A stretch of DNA of 64,000 bases from Bacteroidaceae bacterium (GTDB lineage Bacteria; Bacteroidota; Bacteroidia; Bacteroidales; Bacteroidaceae): positions 1 to 64,000 of the forward strand of contig JAFYOS010000018.1 of the NCBI GenBank assembly GCA_017560125.1, written 5' to 3'. The notes beneath the pieces were generated by a model that searched no databases, was not told the DNA's origin, and saw nothing but the letters and a program-made list of their open reading frames with translations. The position numbers and the translations under genes are program-made. This document shows, piece after piece, positions 8,571 to 18,394 of the stretch (position 1 is the stretch's first letter; each line of letters starts with the position of its first letter).

Positions 8571-9548
8571 CTATTTATTTCGTGAGATTGCAAAATCGAG
8601 ATAAACGGTCAATGCCTCGCGCAGTTCGTCGGGCACCGATGCGGGGATTGCAGCCAACGCCTCGGCACGGAACTCCTCTATGCGGCGCAATGCGTAGTCG
8701 ATACCACCCATCTCCTTGGACATAGTGATGAGCGTATCTATTTCGGCTTCGGACATTGTGTAACCGTCGGCCAATTTCACAAGCAGCTCGCGCGCAAATT
8801 CCGTATCGGAATTGTTCAGCACATAGAGGGCGGGAAGGGTTATCTTGCCCTCGCGCATATCGCTACCTGTGGGCTTGCCCACATCGGCCGAATCGTAATA
8901 ATCGAATATATCGTCCTTCATCTGGAAGCATATACCCAACAGCTCGCCAAAGCGTGTGAAGGCCTCGACGATGTCGGCATCGGCCTCTACCGAGAGGGCG
9001 CCAAAACGACAACATGCGGCAAAGAGCGAAGCGGTCTTGTTGCGAATGACCTCTATATAGTTCTCCTCGGAGAAACCACCGCTCTGCTGCAACTGCAACT
9101 GCAACAACTCGCCCTTGCTCAACTGCTGACCAAGGAATGACAACGCCTCGATGACCTCGACATTTCGTGTGAGCGCTGCATTCTGCAACGCAGACGAGAA
9201 TATATAGTCACCGGCAAGTATCGCAATGCGGTTCGAAAAGAGCGTGTGCAACGAAGGGATGCCGCGACGCATGGGGCTCTCATCCACCACATCGTCGTGG
9301 AGCAAGCTGGCCGTATGCAACAGCTCGAGAGCAGCCGCAGCGTAATTGGTGCACTCCCCTACCCTGCCGGCAAGACTCTTCGCGGTGAGGAGTACAAGCA
9401 TGGGGCGCATCATCTTGCCATTCGAACGACACACATGCGACAGAGCACGATTGAGCAGCGGAATATTACTGCGGAAAAGGGTTGCGTAATACTCCTTAAA
9501 TGCGATGAATTCAGCCTCGATGGGCTTCAGTATTGTGACAAGACTCAT
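8571..9548 (-). CDS. Polyprenyl diphosphate synthase (octaprenyl/solanesyl type)
   Basis: This is a trans-isoprenyl diphosphate synthase that extends farnesyl diphosphate with isopentenyl units, most likely to make the menaquinone side chain used by MenA (19092). The two Asp-rich metal motifs are present: HDDVVDES (first, around residue 82) and KDDIFDYYDS (second). GKMMRPMLVLL is the substrate-binding FARM-side block. The chosen ATG at 9548 gives 325 residues, the family norm; an upstream ATG at 9680 would add 44 residues through the promoter region. On the minus strand TACTTTTG (plus 9572-9579) with TTTG (plus 9603-9606) forms a likely promoter. Confidence 0.9.
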   Translation of the reverse strand: MSLVTILKPIEAEFIAFKEYYATLFRSNIPLLNRALSHVCRSNGKMMRPMLVLLTAKSLAGRVGECTNYAAAALELLHTASLLHDDVVDESPMRRGIPSLHTLFSNRIAILAGDYIFSSALQNAALTRNVEVIEALSFLGQQLSKGELLQLQLQQSGGFSEENYIEVIRNKTASLFAACCRFGALSVEADADIVEAFTRFGELLGICFQMKDDIFDYYDSADVGKPTGSDMREGKITLPALYVLNNSDTEFARELLVKLADGYTMSEAEIDTLITMSKEMGGIDYALRRIEEFRAEALAAIPASVPDELREALTVYLDFAISRNK

Positions 9549-9571
9549 AATGCTATAACACCTTATTTTTG

Positions 9572-9606
9572 CAAAAGTAATAAAAAAGAATAGGGAAAAT
9601 AGCAAA
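9572..9606 (-). promoter_or_regulatory. Promoter for the polyprenyl diphosphate synthase
   Basis: On the minus strand TTTG and TACTTTTG are separated by 23 nt, at the long end of the usual Bacteroidetes spacing. The -7 box ends about 24 nt before the chosen ATG at 9548, which supports that start. Confidence 0.55.
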
Positions 9607-9646
9607 TTTTGAGTATTTTTACATTCGGATATTTTTAGAACCATAT

Positions 9647-12469
9647 ATGAAGAAATTATTCCTGCTTGACGCTTACGCACTTATCTATCGTGCCTACTAC
9701 GCATTCATAAAGAATCCCAGAATAAATTCCAAAGGATTCAACACATCGGCCATACTCGGTTTTGTGAACACACTGGAAGATGTGCTGAAAAAAGAGAACC
9801 CCGACTACATAGGCGTGGCCTTCGATCCCAAAGGAAAAACCTTCCGCCACGAAGCATACAAGGAGTACAAGGCGCAACGCGAAGAGACGCCCGAGGTGAT
9901 ACGCGAATCGGTGCCGGTGATAAAGGAGATACTTGCTGCATACAGAATACCCGTACTCGAAGTGCCCGGCTACGAGGCCGACGACGTTGTGGGTACACTT
10001 GCCAAGCAGGCCGAAAACCGCGAGCTCGTCACCTACATGATGACCCCCGACAAGGACTACGGACAGCTGGTGACAGAAAACACGCTCATATATCGTCCCA
10101 AGTATGGCGATAAGGAATTCGACATAATGACGCCGGCCAAGGTGATGGAAAAATTCGGACTGAAAAGAACCGACCAGGTGATTGACCTGCTGGGACTGAT
10201 GGGCGACGCGAGCGACAACATCCCCGGATGTCCGGGCGTGGGCGAAAAGACCGCGCAAAAGCTCATAGCCGAATTCGACAACATAGAAAACCTTCTGGCG
10301 AACACCGACAAGCTGAAAGGGGCGCTGAAAACAAAAATAGAGGAGAATCGCGAAAAGATACTCTTCAGCCGATTCCTTGCCACCATAAAAACCGATGTGC
10401 CCATTGAGCTCGACATGGAGGCGCTCAAGCGCGAGGCACCCGACGAGGAGAAGCTGACTGCCCTACTCGACCACTATGAACTGCGCGCACTGAAGGAGCG
10501 AGTGAAAAAGAGCAATTTTGTCACCGACCTCTTCGGCGAACCCATAGCGCAGGAAAAAAACAGCGTCGCACCCAAAGCAACCAAGACGGGACAAATACAA
10601 GGCTCTCTCTTTGATTTTTTTGAGGAGGATAGTACAGCTGAAGAAAAAAAATCGACGCATTTGAGCTTAAAAGACCTCAAATACACATATCATCTCATTG
10701 ATAAACAAGAAGATATACCCTATTTGGTTTCTGTACTGAAAAATGCACAAACTGTGTGCATCGACACCGAGACCACCGGAACCAACCCCATTGAGGCCGA
10801 ATTGGTGGGAATAAGCTTCTCAATCGAAGAAAATTGTGCATACTACCTGCACATGCCACGCGAGAGAGAGGCCACACAAAAAATGGTCGATAGCCTGAAA
10901 GAGATATTCGAGGACGAGAGCATCACCAAGGTGGGACAGAACATGAAGTACGACATGATAGTGCTCGGCAACTACGGAGTGGAACTGAAAGGAAAAATGT
11001 TCGACACCATGATAGCCCACTACGTTCTGCAACCCGAGCTACACCACGGCATGGACTACATGGCCGAGACATATCTAAACTACGAAACCATAAAAATAGA
11101 ATCGCTCATAGGCGAACGAGGCAAAGGACAGCGCAACATGCGTGACCTCACCGGCGCACAGATATATGAATATGCGTGCGAGGATGCCGACGTCACCCTC
11201 AAGCTGAAAAACATATTGGAGCAGGAGCTCAAGAAAGAGGAGTGCGAAAAATTGTTCTACGAGATAGAGATGCCACTTGTGCCTGTGCTTGCCTACATGG
11301 AGCGCAACGGCGCGCGGGTAAACACGGCGTCACTCAGCGAAACCTCTACCCTGTTCAGCGAACGCATTGAGCGCATAGAGGAGGACATATACACCCAAGC
11401 GGGCGAGCACTTCAATATAGCCTCGCCCAAGCAGGTGGGCGACATACTGTTTGGCAAGCTGAAAATAGTTGACAAGCCCAAGAAGACAAAAACGGGACAA
11501 TATGTGACCTCGGAGGAAGTGCTCACACAGGTGCAGCACAAGCACCCCATAGTGCAACTCATACTGCAACACCGTGGACTGAAAAAACTGCTCAGCACAT
11601 ATGTCAATGCCCTACCCGAGCTCATAAACCCGCACACCGGCAAGATACACACCTCGTACAACCAGACGGTGACGGCCACCGGACGACTGAGCTCGAGCAA
11701 CCCCAACCTTCAGAACATCCCCATACGCGACGAGGATGGCAAGGAGGTGCGCAAAGCCTTCATCCCCGAGCCCGGCGAGGAGTTCCTGTCGGCCGACTAC
11801 TCGCAGATAGAGCTAAGGATAATGGCCCACTTGAGCGGCGACAGCAACATGATAAACGATTTCGTCAGCGGCCACGACATACACGCCGCCACCGCTGCGA
11901 AAATATATAAAAAGCCCATCGAGGAGGTCACCAAGGATGAGCGCCGCAAAGCAAAGACTGCCAATTTCGGCATCATCTATGGAATATCGGTCTTCGGCCT
12001 TGCCGAGCGCATGAACGTCGATCGTCGCGAAGCAAAAGAGCTTATAGAAAACTATTTTGCCACCTATCCCGATATATATGCCTACATTGAGCGCTGCAAA
12101 GAGGAGGCACGCGCCAACGGCTACGTAACCACCATTTTCGGTCGCAAACGCTTCCTGCCGGACATAAATTCGCGCAACGCAGTAGTACGCGGATATGCCG
12201 AAAGAAACGCCGTGAACGCGCCCATACAGGGCAGTGCAGCCGACATAATAAAGGTAGCCATGATAAACATCTACCACCGCATGAAGGCCGAAAACCTGCG
12301 TTCGACAATGATGCTGCAGGTGCACGACGAATTGAACTTCAGCGTCGTCCCCGAAGAGCGCGAAAAGGTGCAGCAACTGGTAGTAGAGGAGATGCAACGC
12401 GCATGCCGGCTCAATGTGCCACTGACAGCCGACTATGGCTGGGGAGTAAACTGGCTCGAAGCACACTAA
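9647..12469 (+). CDS. polA: DNA polymerase I
   Basis: PolA fills gaps after RNA-primer removal and in excision repair. The 940-residue product has all three classical domains: an N-terminal 5' nuclease (residues about 1-290, with YEADDVVG and the helix-hairpin-helix segment GCPGVGEKTAQKL), a 3'-5' exonuclease with an intact DEDD start (VCIDTETTGTNP, around residue 370), and the polymerase with motif A DYSQIELRIMAHLSGD, motif B RRKAKTANFGIIYG and motif C LQVHDELNF. The linker after the nuclease (about residues 300-345) is low in complexity and locally AT-rich. It is transcribed divergently from the polyprenyl synthase and ends at a hairpin at 12489-12536. Confidence 0.96.
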   Translation: MKKLFLLDAYALIYRAYYAFIKNPRINSKGFNTSAILGFVNTLEDVLKKENPDYIGVAFDPKGKTFRHEAYKEYKAQREETPEVIRESVPVIKEILAAYRIPVLEVPGYEADDVVGTLAKQAENRELVTYMMTPDKDYGQLVTENTLIYRPKYGDKEFDIMTPAKVMEKFGLKRTDQVIDLLGLMGDASDNIPGCPGVGEKTAQKLIAEFDNIENLLANTDKLKGALKTKIEENREKILFSRFLATIKTDVPIELDMEALKREAPDEEKLTALLDHYELRALKERVKKSNFVTDLFGEPIAQEKNSVAPKATKTGQIQGSLFDFFEEDSTAEEKKSTHLSLKDLKYTYHLIDKQEDIPYLVSVLKNAQTVCIDTETTGTNPIEAELVGISFSIEENCAYYLHMPREREATQKMVDSLKEIFEDESITKVGQNMKYDMIVLGNYGVELKGKMFDTMIAHYVLQPELHHGMDYMAETYLNYETIKIESLIGERGKGQRNMRDLTGAQIYEYACEDADVTLKLKNILEQELKKEECEKLFYEIEMPLVPVLAYMERNGARVNTASLSETSTLFSERIERIEEDIYTQAGEHFNIASPKQVGDILFGKLKIVDKPKKTKTGQYVTSEEVLTQVQHKHPIVQLILQHRGLKKLLSTYVNALPELINPHTGKIHTSYNQTVTATGRLSSSNPNLQNIPIRDEDGKEVRKAFIPEPGEEFLSADYSQIELRIMAHLSGDSNMINDFVSGHDIHAATAAKIYKKPIEEVTKDERRKAKTANFGIIYGISVFGLAERMNVDRREAKELIENYFATYPDIYAYIERCKEEARANGYVTTIFGRKRFLPDINSRNAVVRGYAERNAVNAPIQGSAADIIKVAMINIYHRMKAENLRSTMMLQVHDELNFSVVPEEREKVQQLVVEEMQRACRLNVPLTADYGWGVNWLEAH

Positions 12470-12488
12470 AACACTCAGATAAACACAA

Positions 12489-12536
12489 AAAATGCACCCT
12501 GCCGACTAAAAACCCAAAATCGACAGGGTGCATTTT
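12489..12536. terminator. Hairpin terminator after polA
   Basis: A 17-bp stem (AAAATGCACCCTGCCGA pairing with TCGACAGGGTGCATTTT, one mismatch) with a 14-nt loop lies between polA and the convergent transporter pseudogene. A-tracts on the left and T-tracts on the right allow termination in both directions. Confidence 0.85.
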
Positions 12537-12549
12537 CGTATATAAGATT

Positions 12550-13091
12550 CTAAACAAAGAAAATTATAAGCAACTGCGCCGAAAGCACACGTAAGAACAT
12601 AGTCAAGGGATAAACAGTGGCATATCCCACCGACGGCAAGTCGCAAGAGGTTTGCTCATTAGAATAGGCAAGAGCCGGCGGATTGGTCATAGAACCCGAC
12701 AAGACACCTATCAGTTTAAAATATTCACATTACAGAAATAGCGTCCCACAAAACCCGCAACCATGGCTATTACATTAAGCGAAAGACCTCCCTTGCGAAA
12801 TGCCGAGAAAAATCCCGGACCTACTTGCAAACCCACTGAATATACAAAAAGTATAAGGCCGAATTCCTTCATAAAATGCAACAAATGTTCATTTATATTG
12901 AAACCAAAACTGCCGAATACAATGCCGATAAACAGAATCCAAGTAACTCCGAATGACACACCGGCAATTTTAATTTTGCCAAACATCACTCCTATTGCAA
13001 CTACCAGCGACAATATTAACACAGAATGGGCTACACCCCCACCCCATTGAGATGGATTACCCACAAACATATTTTCTAAAAATTCAATCAT
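12550..13091 (-). pseudogene. Remnant of an AspT/YidE-type putative antiporter (internal deletion plus frameshift)
   Basis: The frame from ATG 13091 encodes a normal N-terminus for this family ([19 protein letters not shown], later [19 protein letters not shown]). After about residue 113 it jumps directly into the C-terminal signature [11 protein letters not shown] and then hits a stop. One base further in another frame, 12550 to about 12715 encodes the remaining C-terminus ([19 protein letters not shown], then [19 protein letters not shown]). Restoring one T in the run at about 12717 would rejoin them. Intact members are about 550 residues with two RCK domains; roughly 370-400 codons are missing. 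The gene is clearly dead, with still-recognisable ends, so the loss looks recent. Confidence 0.88.
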
Positions 13092-13280
13092 AGCATTAGA
13101 TTTTTTTCGAACGGCAAAAGTAGCATAAGAAAAATAGATGTAAAAGATTTTTCTATTGAATACGTCAATAGCAACCATCGAAAAAAACAAAAATAGTATT
13201 ACGTTTTACCTATCGCGATATTTTAATATTACAAATATTTATTGGCAGTCACAGAAAAAAGAGAATAGCCGTTTATCTAT

Positions 13281-13312
13281 TTTGTCCAATCCGAAATATT
13301 TGGTTATTTTTG
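13281..13312 (+). promoter_or_regulatory. Promoter for mutS
   Basis: TTTG at 13281-13284 and TATTTTTG at 13305-13312 are separated by 20 nt, a near-ideal Bacteroidetes sigma-ABfr promoter. The mutS ATG follows 23 nt later. Confidence 0.75.
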
Positions 13313-13335
13313 CAATTAAATAGAACCGAAAAACA

Positions 13336-15957
13336 ATGGCAGAAAAAGAGATAGCACAAACGCCCATGATGAAGCAGTTCCTTGAATTCAAGGCCAAGCA
13401 CCCCGATGCGATACTGCTTTTTCGTTGTGGCGACTTCTACGAAACATACTCCAACGATGCAATAATTGCATCCGAGATTTTGGGAATAACCCTTACCAGA
13501 CGCTCCAACGGCAAAGGCGCCGCAGCCACACTGGAAATGGCAGGCTTCCCATTCCATGCTCTCGACACCTATCTGCCCAAACTGATACGCGCCGGCCGCC
13601 GAGTGGCCATATGTGACCAGCTCGAAGATCCCAAACTGACAAAAAAACTTGTAAAGAGAGGCATCACCGAGCTTGTAACACCCGGCGTATCCATCAACGA
13701 CAATGTGCTCAACTACAAAGAGAACAATTTCCTTGCAGCCGTGCACTTCGGAAAGGGCATGTGTGGCGTGGCCTTTCTCGACATATCTACCGGCGAGTTC
13801 CTTACTGCCGAAGGTACATTCGACTATGTAGATAAGCTGCTCATAAACTTCCGCCCCAAGGAGGTGCTGTTTGAGCGCGGCATGAAACGCCGTTTCGAAG
13901 AGTGCTTCGGTTCGAAATATCTTGTATATGAGCTCGACGACTGGGTATTCACCGACGAATTCGCCAAAGAGCGTCTCACCAAGCATTTCGAAACAAAAAA
14001 CCTGAAGGGATTCGGCATTTCGCACCTGAAAAGCGGCATCATAGCCTCGGGTGCCATATTGCACTACCTGGGCGTAACCCTGCACACACAGATATCGCAC
14101 ATACGCAACATATCGCGCATAGAAGAGGAGCGCTACATGCGCCTCGATAAATTCACCATACGCAGTCTGGAGCTTCTCGACAGCATGCACGAAGGAGGTA
14201 CCCCCCTACTCTCTATCATAGACCGCACTAAAACGGCCATGGGAGCACGTTTGCTCAAGCGCTGGATGGTATTCCCACTGAAGGACAAAAAACCCATAGA
14301 GGAGCGTCTGGACGTCGTAGAATACTATTTCCGCGAGCCCGAATTTCGCGACACCATAGAGGAGCAGCTGCACATGATAGGCGACCTAGAACGAATAATA
14401 TCGAAGGTGGCCGCCGGACGCGTGTCACCCCGCGAGCTTGTGCAATTGAAACTGGCGCTACAAGCAGTGGAGCCCATTAAAAAAGCGTGCGAGGAGGCAA
14501 CGAACCCCGTACTTCGCGAGATAGGTGCCCGCCTCGATTTCTGTGCCGAAATACGCGACAGGATTGCACGCGAGATTGTCCCCGAACCACCCCTGTTGCT
14601 GAACAAGGGCGGCGTGGTTGCCGATGGCATTAACGAAACCCTCGACGAGCTGCGTGCAATATCGTACAACGGCAAGGACTATCTGTTGCAGATACAGCAG
14701 CGCGAGAGCGAACGCACAGCCATCCCTAGCCTGAAAATAGCCTATAACAGCGTATTCGGTTACTACATCGAAGTGCGCAACACATACAAGGACAACGTAC
14801 CACCCGAATGGATACGCAAACAGACCCTTGTAAACGCCGAGCGATACATCACGCAGGAGCTGAAGGAGTACGAGGAGAAGATTTTGGGTGCCGAGGAGAA
14901 GATAATGGCCCTCGAAACGCAGATATACAACAACCTTGTGTGCGACCTTGCAGCCTATATACCCGCCATACAGGTAGATGCCGTACAGCTCGCACGCCTT
15001 GATGTACTTCTGTCATTCGCCGAAATATCGAAGGCCTACAAATATATGCGCCCCATAATATCCGAGGACGATGTGCTCGATATCAAAAAGGGACGCCACC
15101 CCGTCATAGAGCGCAACATGCCCGTAGGCGAGGAATATGTCCCCAACGACCTCTATCTGGACACCGAAAAGCAGCAGATAATAATAGTTACAGGACCCAA
15201 CATGGCCGGTAAATCGGCGCTCCTGCGACAGACAGCGCTCATCACACTGCTTGCACAGATTGGATGCTTTGTGCCCGCCGACAGCGCGCAGATAGGCATT
15301 GTAGATAAGATATTCACCCGTGTGGGAGCAAGCGACAACATCTCGGCCGGCGAATCTACATTCATGGTCGAAATGACCGAGGCGGCAAACATACTGAACA
15401 ACCTGTCGGGACGCAGCCTTGTGCTCTTCGACGAGCTTGGACGAGGCACATCTACATACGACGGAATGTCCATTGCATGGGCCATCGTGGAATTCATACA
15501 CGAATACTCACGCGGCAGAGCGCGAACCCTCTTTGCCACTCACTATCACGAGCTTAACGAAATGGAAAAGAGCTTCCCGCGCATCAAGAACTTCAACGTG
15601 TCGGTGCACGAGAAGGATGGCCGCGTAATATTCCTCAGAAAGCTTATGCCCGGCGGCAGCGAGCACTCTTTCGGTATTCATGTAGCCAAGCTTGCAGGCA
15701 TGCCCAAGAGCATTGTGAAACGCTCCGAACAGATACTCGCACAGCTTGAATCGTCCAACGGCAAGGGCGAAATAAAAGGCGTTGCCGGCGACATTGCAGA
15801 TACACGCGAAGGCATGCAGCTCAATTTCTTCCAGTTGGACGACCCCATACTTTCGCAGATACGCGACGAGATACTGAACATCGATGTAAACAACCTGACA
15901 CCGCTCGAAGCACTTAACAAGCTGAGCGAAATAAAGAAAATAGTAAAAGGAAAATAA
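13336..15957 (+). CDS. mutS: DNA mismatch repair protein MutS
   Basis: MutS recognises mismatches and small loops and recruits MutL. The 873-residue product has the N-terminal mismatch-binding motif GDFYETY (around residues 34-40, the Phe-x-Glu wedge), the connector, lever and clamp regions, and the C-terminal ATPase with Walker A GPNMAGKS (about residue 621), [12 protein letters not shown] and the ATHYHEL segment. The length is typical of Bacteroidetes MutS1. It has its own promoter at 13281-13312. Its TAA stop overlaps the next ATG by one base (TAATG), which suggests translational coupling to the DUF4491 gene. Confidence 0.96.
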   Translation: MAEKEIAQTPMMKQFLEFKAKHPDAILLFRCGDFYETYSNDAIIASEILGITLTRRSNGKGAAATLEMAGFPFHALDTYLPKLIRAGRRVAICDQLEDPKLTKKLVKRGITELVTPGVSINDNVLNYKENNFLAAVHFGKGMCGVAFLDISTGEFLTAEGTFDYVDKLLINFRPKEVLFERGMKRRFEECFGSKYLVYELDDWVFTDEFAKERLTKHFETKNLKGFGISHLKSGIIASGAILHYLGVTLHTQISHIRNISRIEEERYMRLDKFTIRSLELLDSMHEGGTPLLSIIDRTKTAMGARLLKRWMVFPLKDKKPIEERLDVVEYYFREPEFRDTIEEQLHMIGDLERIISKVAAGRVSPRELVQLKLALQAVEPIKKACEEATNPVLREIGARLDFCAEIRDRIAREIVPEPPLLLNKGGVVADGINETLDELRAISYNGKDYLLQIQQRESERTAIPSLKIAYNSVFGYYIEVRNTYKDNVPPEWIRKQTLVNAERYITQELKEYEEKILGAEEKIMALETQIYNNLVCDLAAYIPAIQVDAVQLARLDVLLSFAEISKAYKYMRPIISEDDVLDIKKGRHPVIERNMPVGEEYVPNDLYLDTEKQQIIIVTGPNMAGKSALLRQTALITLLAQIGCFVPADSAQIGIVDKIFTRVGASDNISAGESTFMVEMTEAANILNNLSGRSLVLFDELGRGTSTYDGMSIAWAIVEFIHEYSRGRARTLFATHYHELNEMEKSFPRIKNFNVSVHEKDGRVIFLRKLMPGGSEHSFGIHVAKLAGMPKSIVKRSEQILAQLESSNGKGEIKGVAGDIADTREGMQLNFFQLDDPILSQIRDEILNIDVNNLTPLEALNKLSEIKKIVKGK

Positions 15958-16268
15958 TGGAACTGAATTTTTTCGGACTGCTCGTAGGCATTGCGACATT
16001 TCTTATCATAGGGCTGTTTCACCCACTGGTAATCAAGGCCGAGTACTACCTTGGTGTAAAAAGCTGGTGGCTGTTTCTGATAGCCGGCATTGTCACATGC
16101 ACAGCCTCGTTGCTTGTTGCCGACAGCGTAATATCCATACTATTGGGAGTATTTGCCTTCTCATCGTTCTGGAGCATAGGCGAGATATTCCAGCAGCGCA
16201 AAAGGGTGGAAAAAGGGTGGTTCCCGGCCAATCCGAAAAGAGAGAAAAATAAAACCCGTTCAAACTGA
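15957..16268 (+). CDS. DUF4491 family small membrane protein
   Basis: A 103-residue protein with three hydrophobic helices (about 5-25, 37-55, 58-76) and a basic tail. The conserved stretch around FHPLVIKAEYYLG, the WWLFLIAGI block and the IxEIFxQxxRVxKGWFPxNP ending are what I know as DUF4491, a family of unknown function common in Bacteroidetes and Firmicutes. Its start codon overlaps the mutS stop, but whether it relates functionally to mismatch repair is unknown. Its last codons form the left arm of the terminator at 16251. Confidence 0.8.
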   Translation: MELNFFGLLVGIATFLIIGLFHPLVIKAEYYLGVKSWWLFLIAGIVTCTASLLVADSVISILLGVFAFSSFWSIGEIFQQRKRVEKGWFPANPKREKNKTRSN

Positions 16269-16282
16269 ATTGAACGGGTTTT
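16251..16282. terminator. Bidirectional terminator between DUF4491 gene and lgt
   Basis: A perfect 13-bp inverted repeat (AAAACCCGTTCAA / TTGAACGGGTTTT) with a 6-nt loop lies between convergent genes. The left arm overlaps the last codons of the upstream gene. Confidence 0.85.
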
Positions 16283-16310
16283 ATTATATAATCATCTATA
16301 CACAAACAGA

Positions 16311-17135
16311 TTACGCATTCTTTTTGAATCCTCGCCACATATAGACGAAACCTATTATCATGAATGGGATGCTCAACCACTGGCCCATATCGAGCGTCAT
16401 ACCCTCTTCGAAGGCCGACTGCACCTCCTTTAGGAATTCCACAAAGAAGCGGAATGTAAATATGGTTGCAAGACAGTAGCCAAAATAGAACAGCGTGCCC
16501 ACCTTCGAGGGGAATTTCTTGTAAAGCATAAGCCCCACAATGAATATCACAAAATAGGCTATGGCCTCGTACAGCTGCGCGGGGTGGCGCGGGTACTCAT
16601 CGACCTGTGCAAATATCACTCCCCACGGCATTTCGGTCACATTGCCCAATATCTCGGAATTGAAGAAATTACCCATTCTTATCATACCCGCCACAACGGG
16701 GGTGGTGATGGCAATATTATCGAGCAACCATGCAAAAGAAATCTTGGTGCGCAGAGTGTACAGCCACAGTGCAATAAAAAGGCCTATGGTGCCACCATGG
16801 CTCGCAAGACCTTGATAACCAATAAATTTCCATCCATCGGAGGTTTCCTTCATGGGCAGAAACATCTCCAATACGTGGTTGAAATAGTATTCGGGCTCGT
16901 AGAAGATGCAATGGCCCAATCGAGCGCCTATCAATATACCCAAGAAGCAGTACATGAAGAGCGGCTCGAAGAGCTCCATGCTCACCTTCTGGCGTTTATA
17001 GAGGTGCTGCATGATGAGATAACCCGCAAACAGACCTATAATCCAGCACAGGGAGTAGTAGCGCACTTCGAATCCGAAGATCGAAAAGGGGCTCATAGCC
17101 GGATCCCACACAATGTAACAGGGGTGTGTAGCCAT
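16311..17135 (-). CDS. lgt: Prolipoprotein diacylglyceryl transferase
   Basis: Lgt moves diacylglycerol from phosphatidylglycerol to the lipobox cysteine of prolipoproteins, the first lipoprotein-maturation step, in the inner membrane. The 274-residue product has about seven hydrophobic segments, the essential HGG motif (LASHGGTIG, around residue 112) and the RMGNFFNSE signature. It follows ychF by 12 nt on the same strand and probably shares its promoter. Several lipoproteins in this window (GH78-like, nitroreductase-like, the 61408 protein) would depend on it. Confidence 0.95.
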   Translation of the reverse strand: MATHPCYIVWDPAMSPFSIFGFEVRYYSLCWIIGLFAGYLIMQHLYKRQKVSMELFEPLFMYCFLGILIGARLGHCIFYEPEYYFNHVLEMFLPMKETSDGWKFIGYQGLASHGGTIGLFIALWLYTLRTKISFAWLLDNIAITTPVVAGMIRMGNFFNSEILGNVTEMPWGVIFAQVDEYPRHPAQLYEAIAYFVIFIVGLMLYKKFPSKVGTLFYFGYCLATIFTFRFFVEFLKEVQSAFEEGMTLDMGQWLSIPFMIIGFVYMWRGFKKNA

Positions 17136-17147
17136 GTTCCTGCAGTT

Positions 17148-18251
17148 TTATACGTTGAAGCGGAAGTGCATGATGTCGCCATCCTGCACAACATATTCCT
17201 TACCCTCGACGCTCATTTTTCCGGCCTCTTTTACGGCAGCCTCGGAGCCAAGGGTTATATAGTCGTTGTACTTGATAACCTCGGCACGGATGAAGCCCTT
17301 CTCGAAGTCGGTGTGAATTACACCGGCACACTGGGGAGCCTTCCAACCCTTGCGGAATGTCCATGCTCTAACCTCTACCTCACCGGCTGTGATGAAGGTC
17401 TGCAGTGTGAGAAGGCTGTAGATTGATTTGATAAGACGGTCGCAGCCCGACTCGCTCAATCCCATATCCTCGAGGAACATCTGCTTCTCTTCGTAGCTTT
17501 CGAGCTCGGCAATCTCGGCCTCGGCCTGTGCCGAAATGATAAGAAGCTCGGCGTTCTCGTCCTTGATGGCCTCGCGCACAGCCTCTACATATTTATTTCC
17601 TGCCGCAGCCGAAGTGTCATCTACGTTACATACGTAAAGCACGGGCTTCGATGTCAGAAGGAAGAGGTTTCTTGCAATCTGCTGCTCGTCCTCGGTGTCG
17701 AAAGTGACGGTACGTGCCGATTTACCGGCCTCGAGAACAGCCTTGTACTGCATGAGCACATCGTACTCCAATTTGGCAAGCTTGTCGCCACCCACACGAG
17801 CCTGCTTCTCGACGCGCTTGATGCGGTTCTCCACGGTCTCGAGGTCCTTCAGCTGGAGCTCAATATCGATAATCTCCTTGTCGCGGACGGGATCTACCGA
17901 ACCATCGACATGCACAATATTCTCGTTATCGAAGCAACGAAGCACGTGTATAATAGCATCTGTCTCACGGATATTACCAAGGAACTGGTTACCAAGACCT
18001 TCGCCCTTGCTTGCTCCCTTTACAAGACCTGCGATATCCACAATGTCACATGTTGCGGGGATGATGTTTTTGCAATGAACAAGTTCGGCGAGCTTGGTGA
18101 GTCGTTCATCGGGAACGGTTATCTGTCCCTGCTGTGCATCGATTGTACAGAAAGGGAAATTTGCAGCCTGTGCCTTCGCGCTCGAGAGGCAATTGAAAAG
18201 GGTTGATTTTCCTACGTTGGGCAATCCAACAATACCTGCTTTTAAAGCCAT
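17148..18251 (-). CDS. ychF: Redox-regulated ATPase YchF (Obg-family)
   Basis: YchF is a ribosome-associated P-loop NTPase of the TRAFAC/Obg group that prefers ATP. The 367-residue product starts MALKAGIVGLPNVGKST (P-loop at residues 8-16), has the G3-like DIAGLVKGASKGEGLGNQFL block, a coiled-coil insertion (about residues 125-175) and the C-terminal TGS-like domain with TFRKGWKAPQCAGVIHTDF. It is the first gene of a ychF-lgt pair. The promoter appears to be one arm of the inverted repeat at 18292-18318. Confidence 0.95.
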   Translation of the reverse strand: MALKAGIVGLPNVGKSTLFNCLSSAKAQAANFPFCTIDAQQGQITVPDERLTKLAELVHCKNIIPATCDIVDIAGLVKGASKGEGLGNQFLGNIRETDAIIHVLRCFDNENIVHVDGSVDPVRDKEIIDIELQLKDLETVENRIKRVEKQARVGGDKLAKLEYDVLMQYKAVLEAGKSARTVTFDTEDEQQIARNLFLLTSKPVLYVCNVDDTSAAAGNKYVEAVREAIKDENAELLIISAQAEAEIAELESYEEKQMFLEDMGLSESGCDRLIKSIYSLLTLQTFITAGEVEVRAWTFRKGWKAPQCAGVIHTDFEKGFIRAEVIKYNDYITLGSEAAVKEAGKMSVEGKEYVVQDGDIMHFRFNV

Positions 18252-18291
18252 ATTTTCTAATTATATTGTTATTCGGTGATTATTATTTCTC

Positions 18292-18318
18292 TATCTTTGC
18301 AATATTCTTGCAAAGATA
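18292..18318. promoter_or_regulatory. Palindromic pair of opposed -7 promoter boxes between ychF and menG
   Basis: TATCTTTGCAA (18292-18302) and TTGCAAAGATA (18308-18318) form a perfect 11-bp inverted repeat with a 5-nt centre. Each arm holds an exact TATCTTTG -7 element, one reading toward menG and one toward ychF. A TTG at 18266-18268 can serve as -33 for the rightward one (23-nt spacing). No good -33 was found for the leftward one. The two start sites would nearly coincide. Confidence 0.55.
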
Positions 18319-18362
18319 AGGTTTTTTTATGTAACAGACTGAATTAGTTGCTCGGAATTTAC

Positions 18363-18370
18363 TACTTTTG
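18363..18370 (+). promoter_or_regulatory. Second possible -7 element for menG
   Basis: TACTTTTG fits the -7 consensus and lies 24 nt before the menG ATG. No TTG is found at normal -33 distance, so it may be weak or activator-dependent. Confidence 0.35.
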
Positions 18371-18394
18371 CATATCTAATAATATAAAACCAGT

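Noticed and set aside
16584-17426. A 280-codon plus-strand frame opposite lgt and ychF
   Set aside because: It spans the junction of two well-identified minus-strand genes and has no recognisable motifs.
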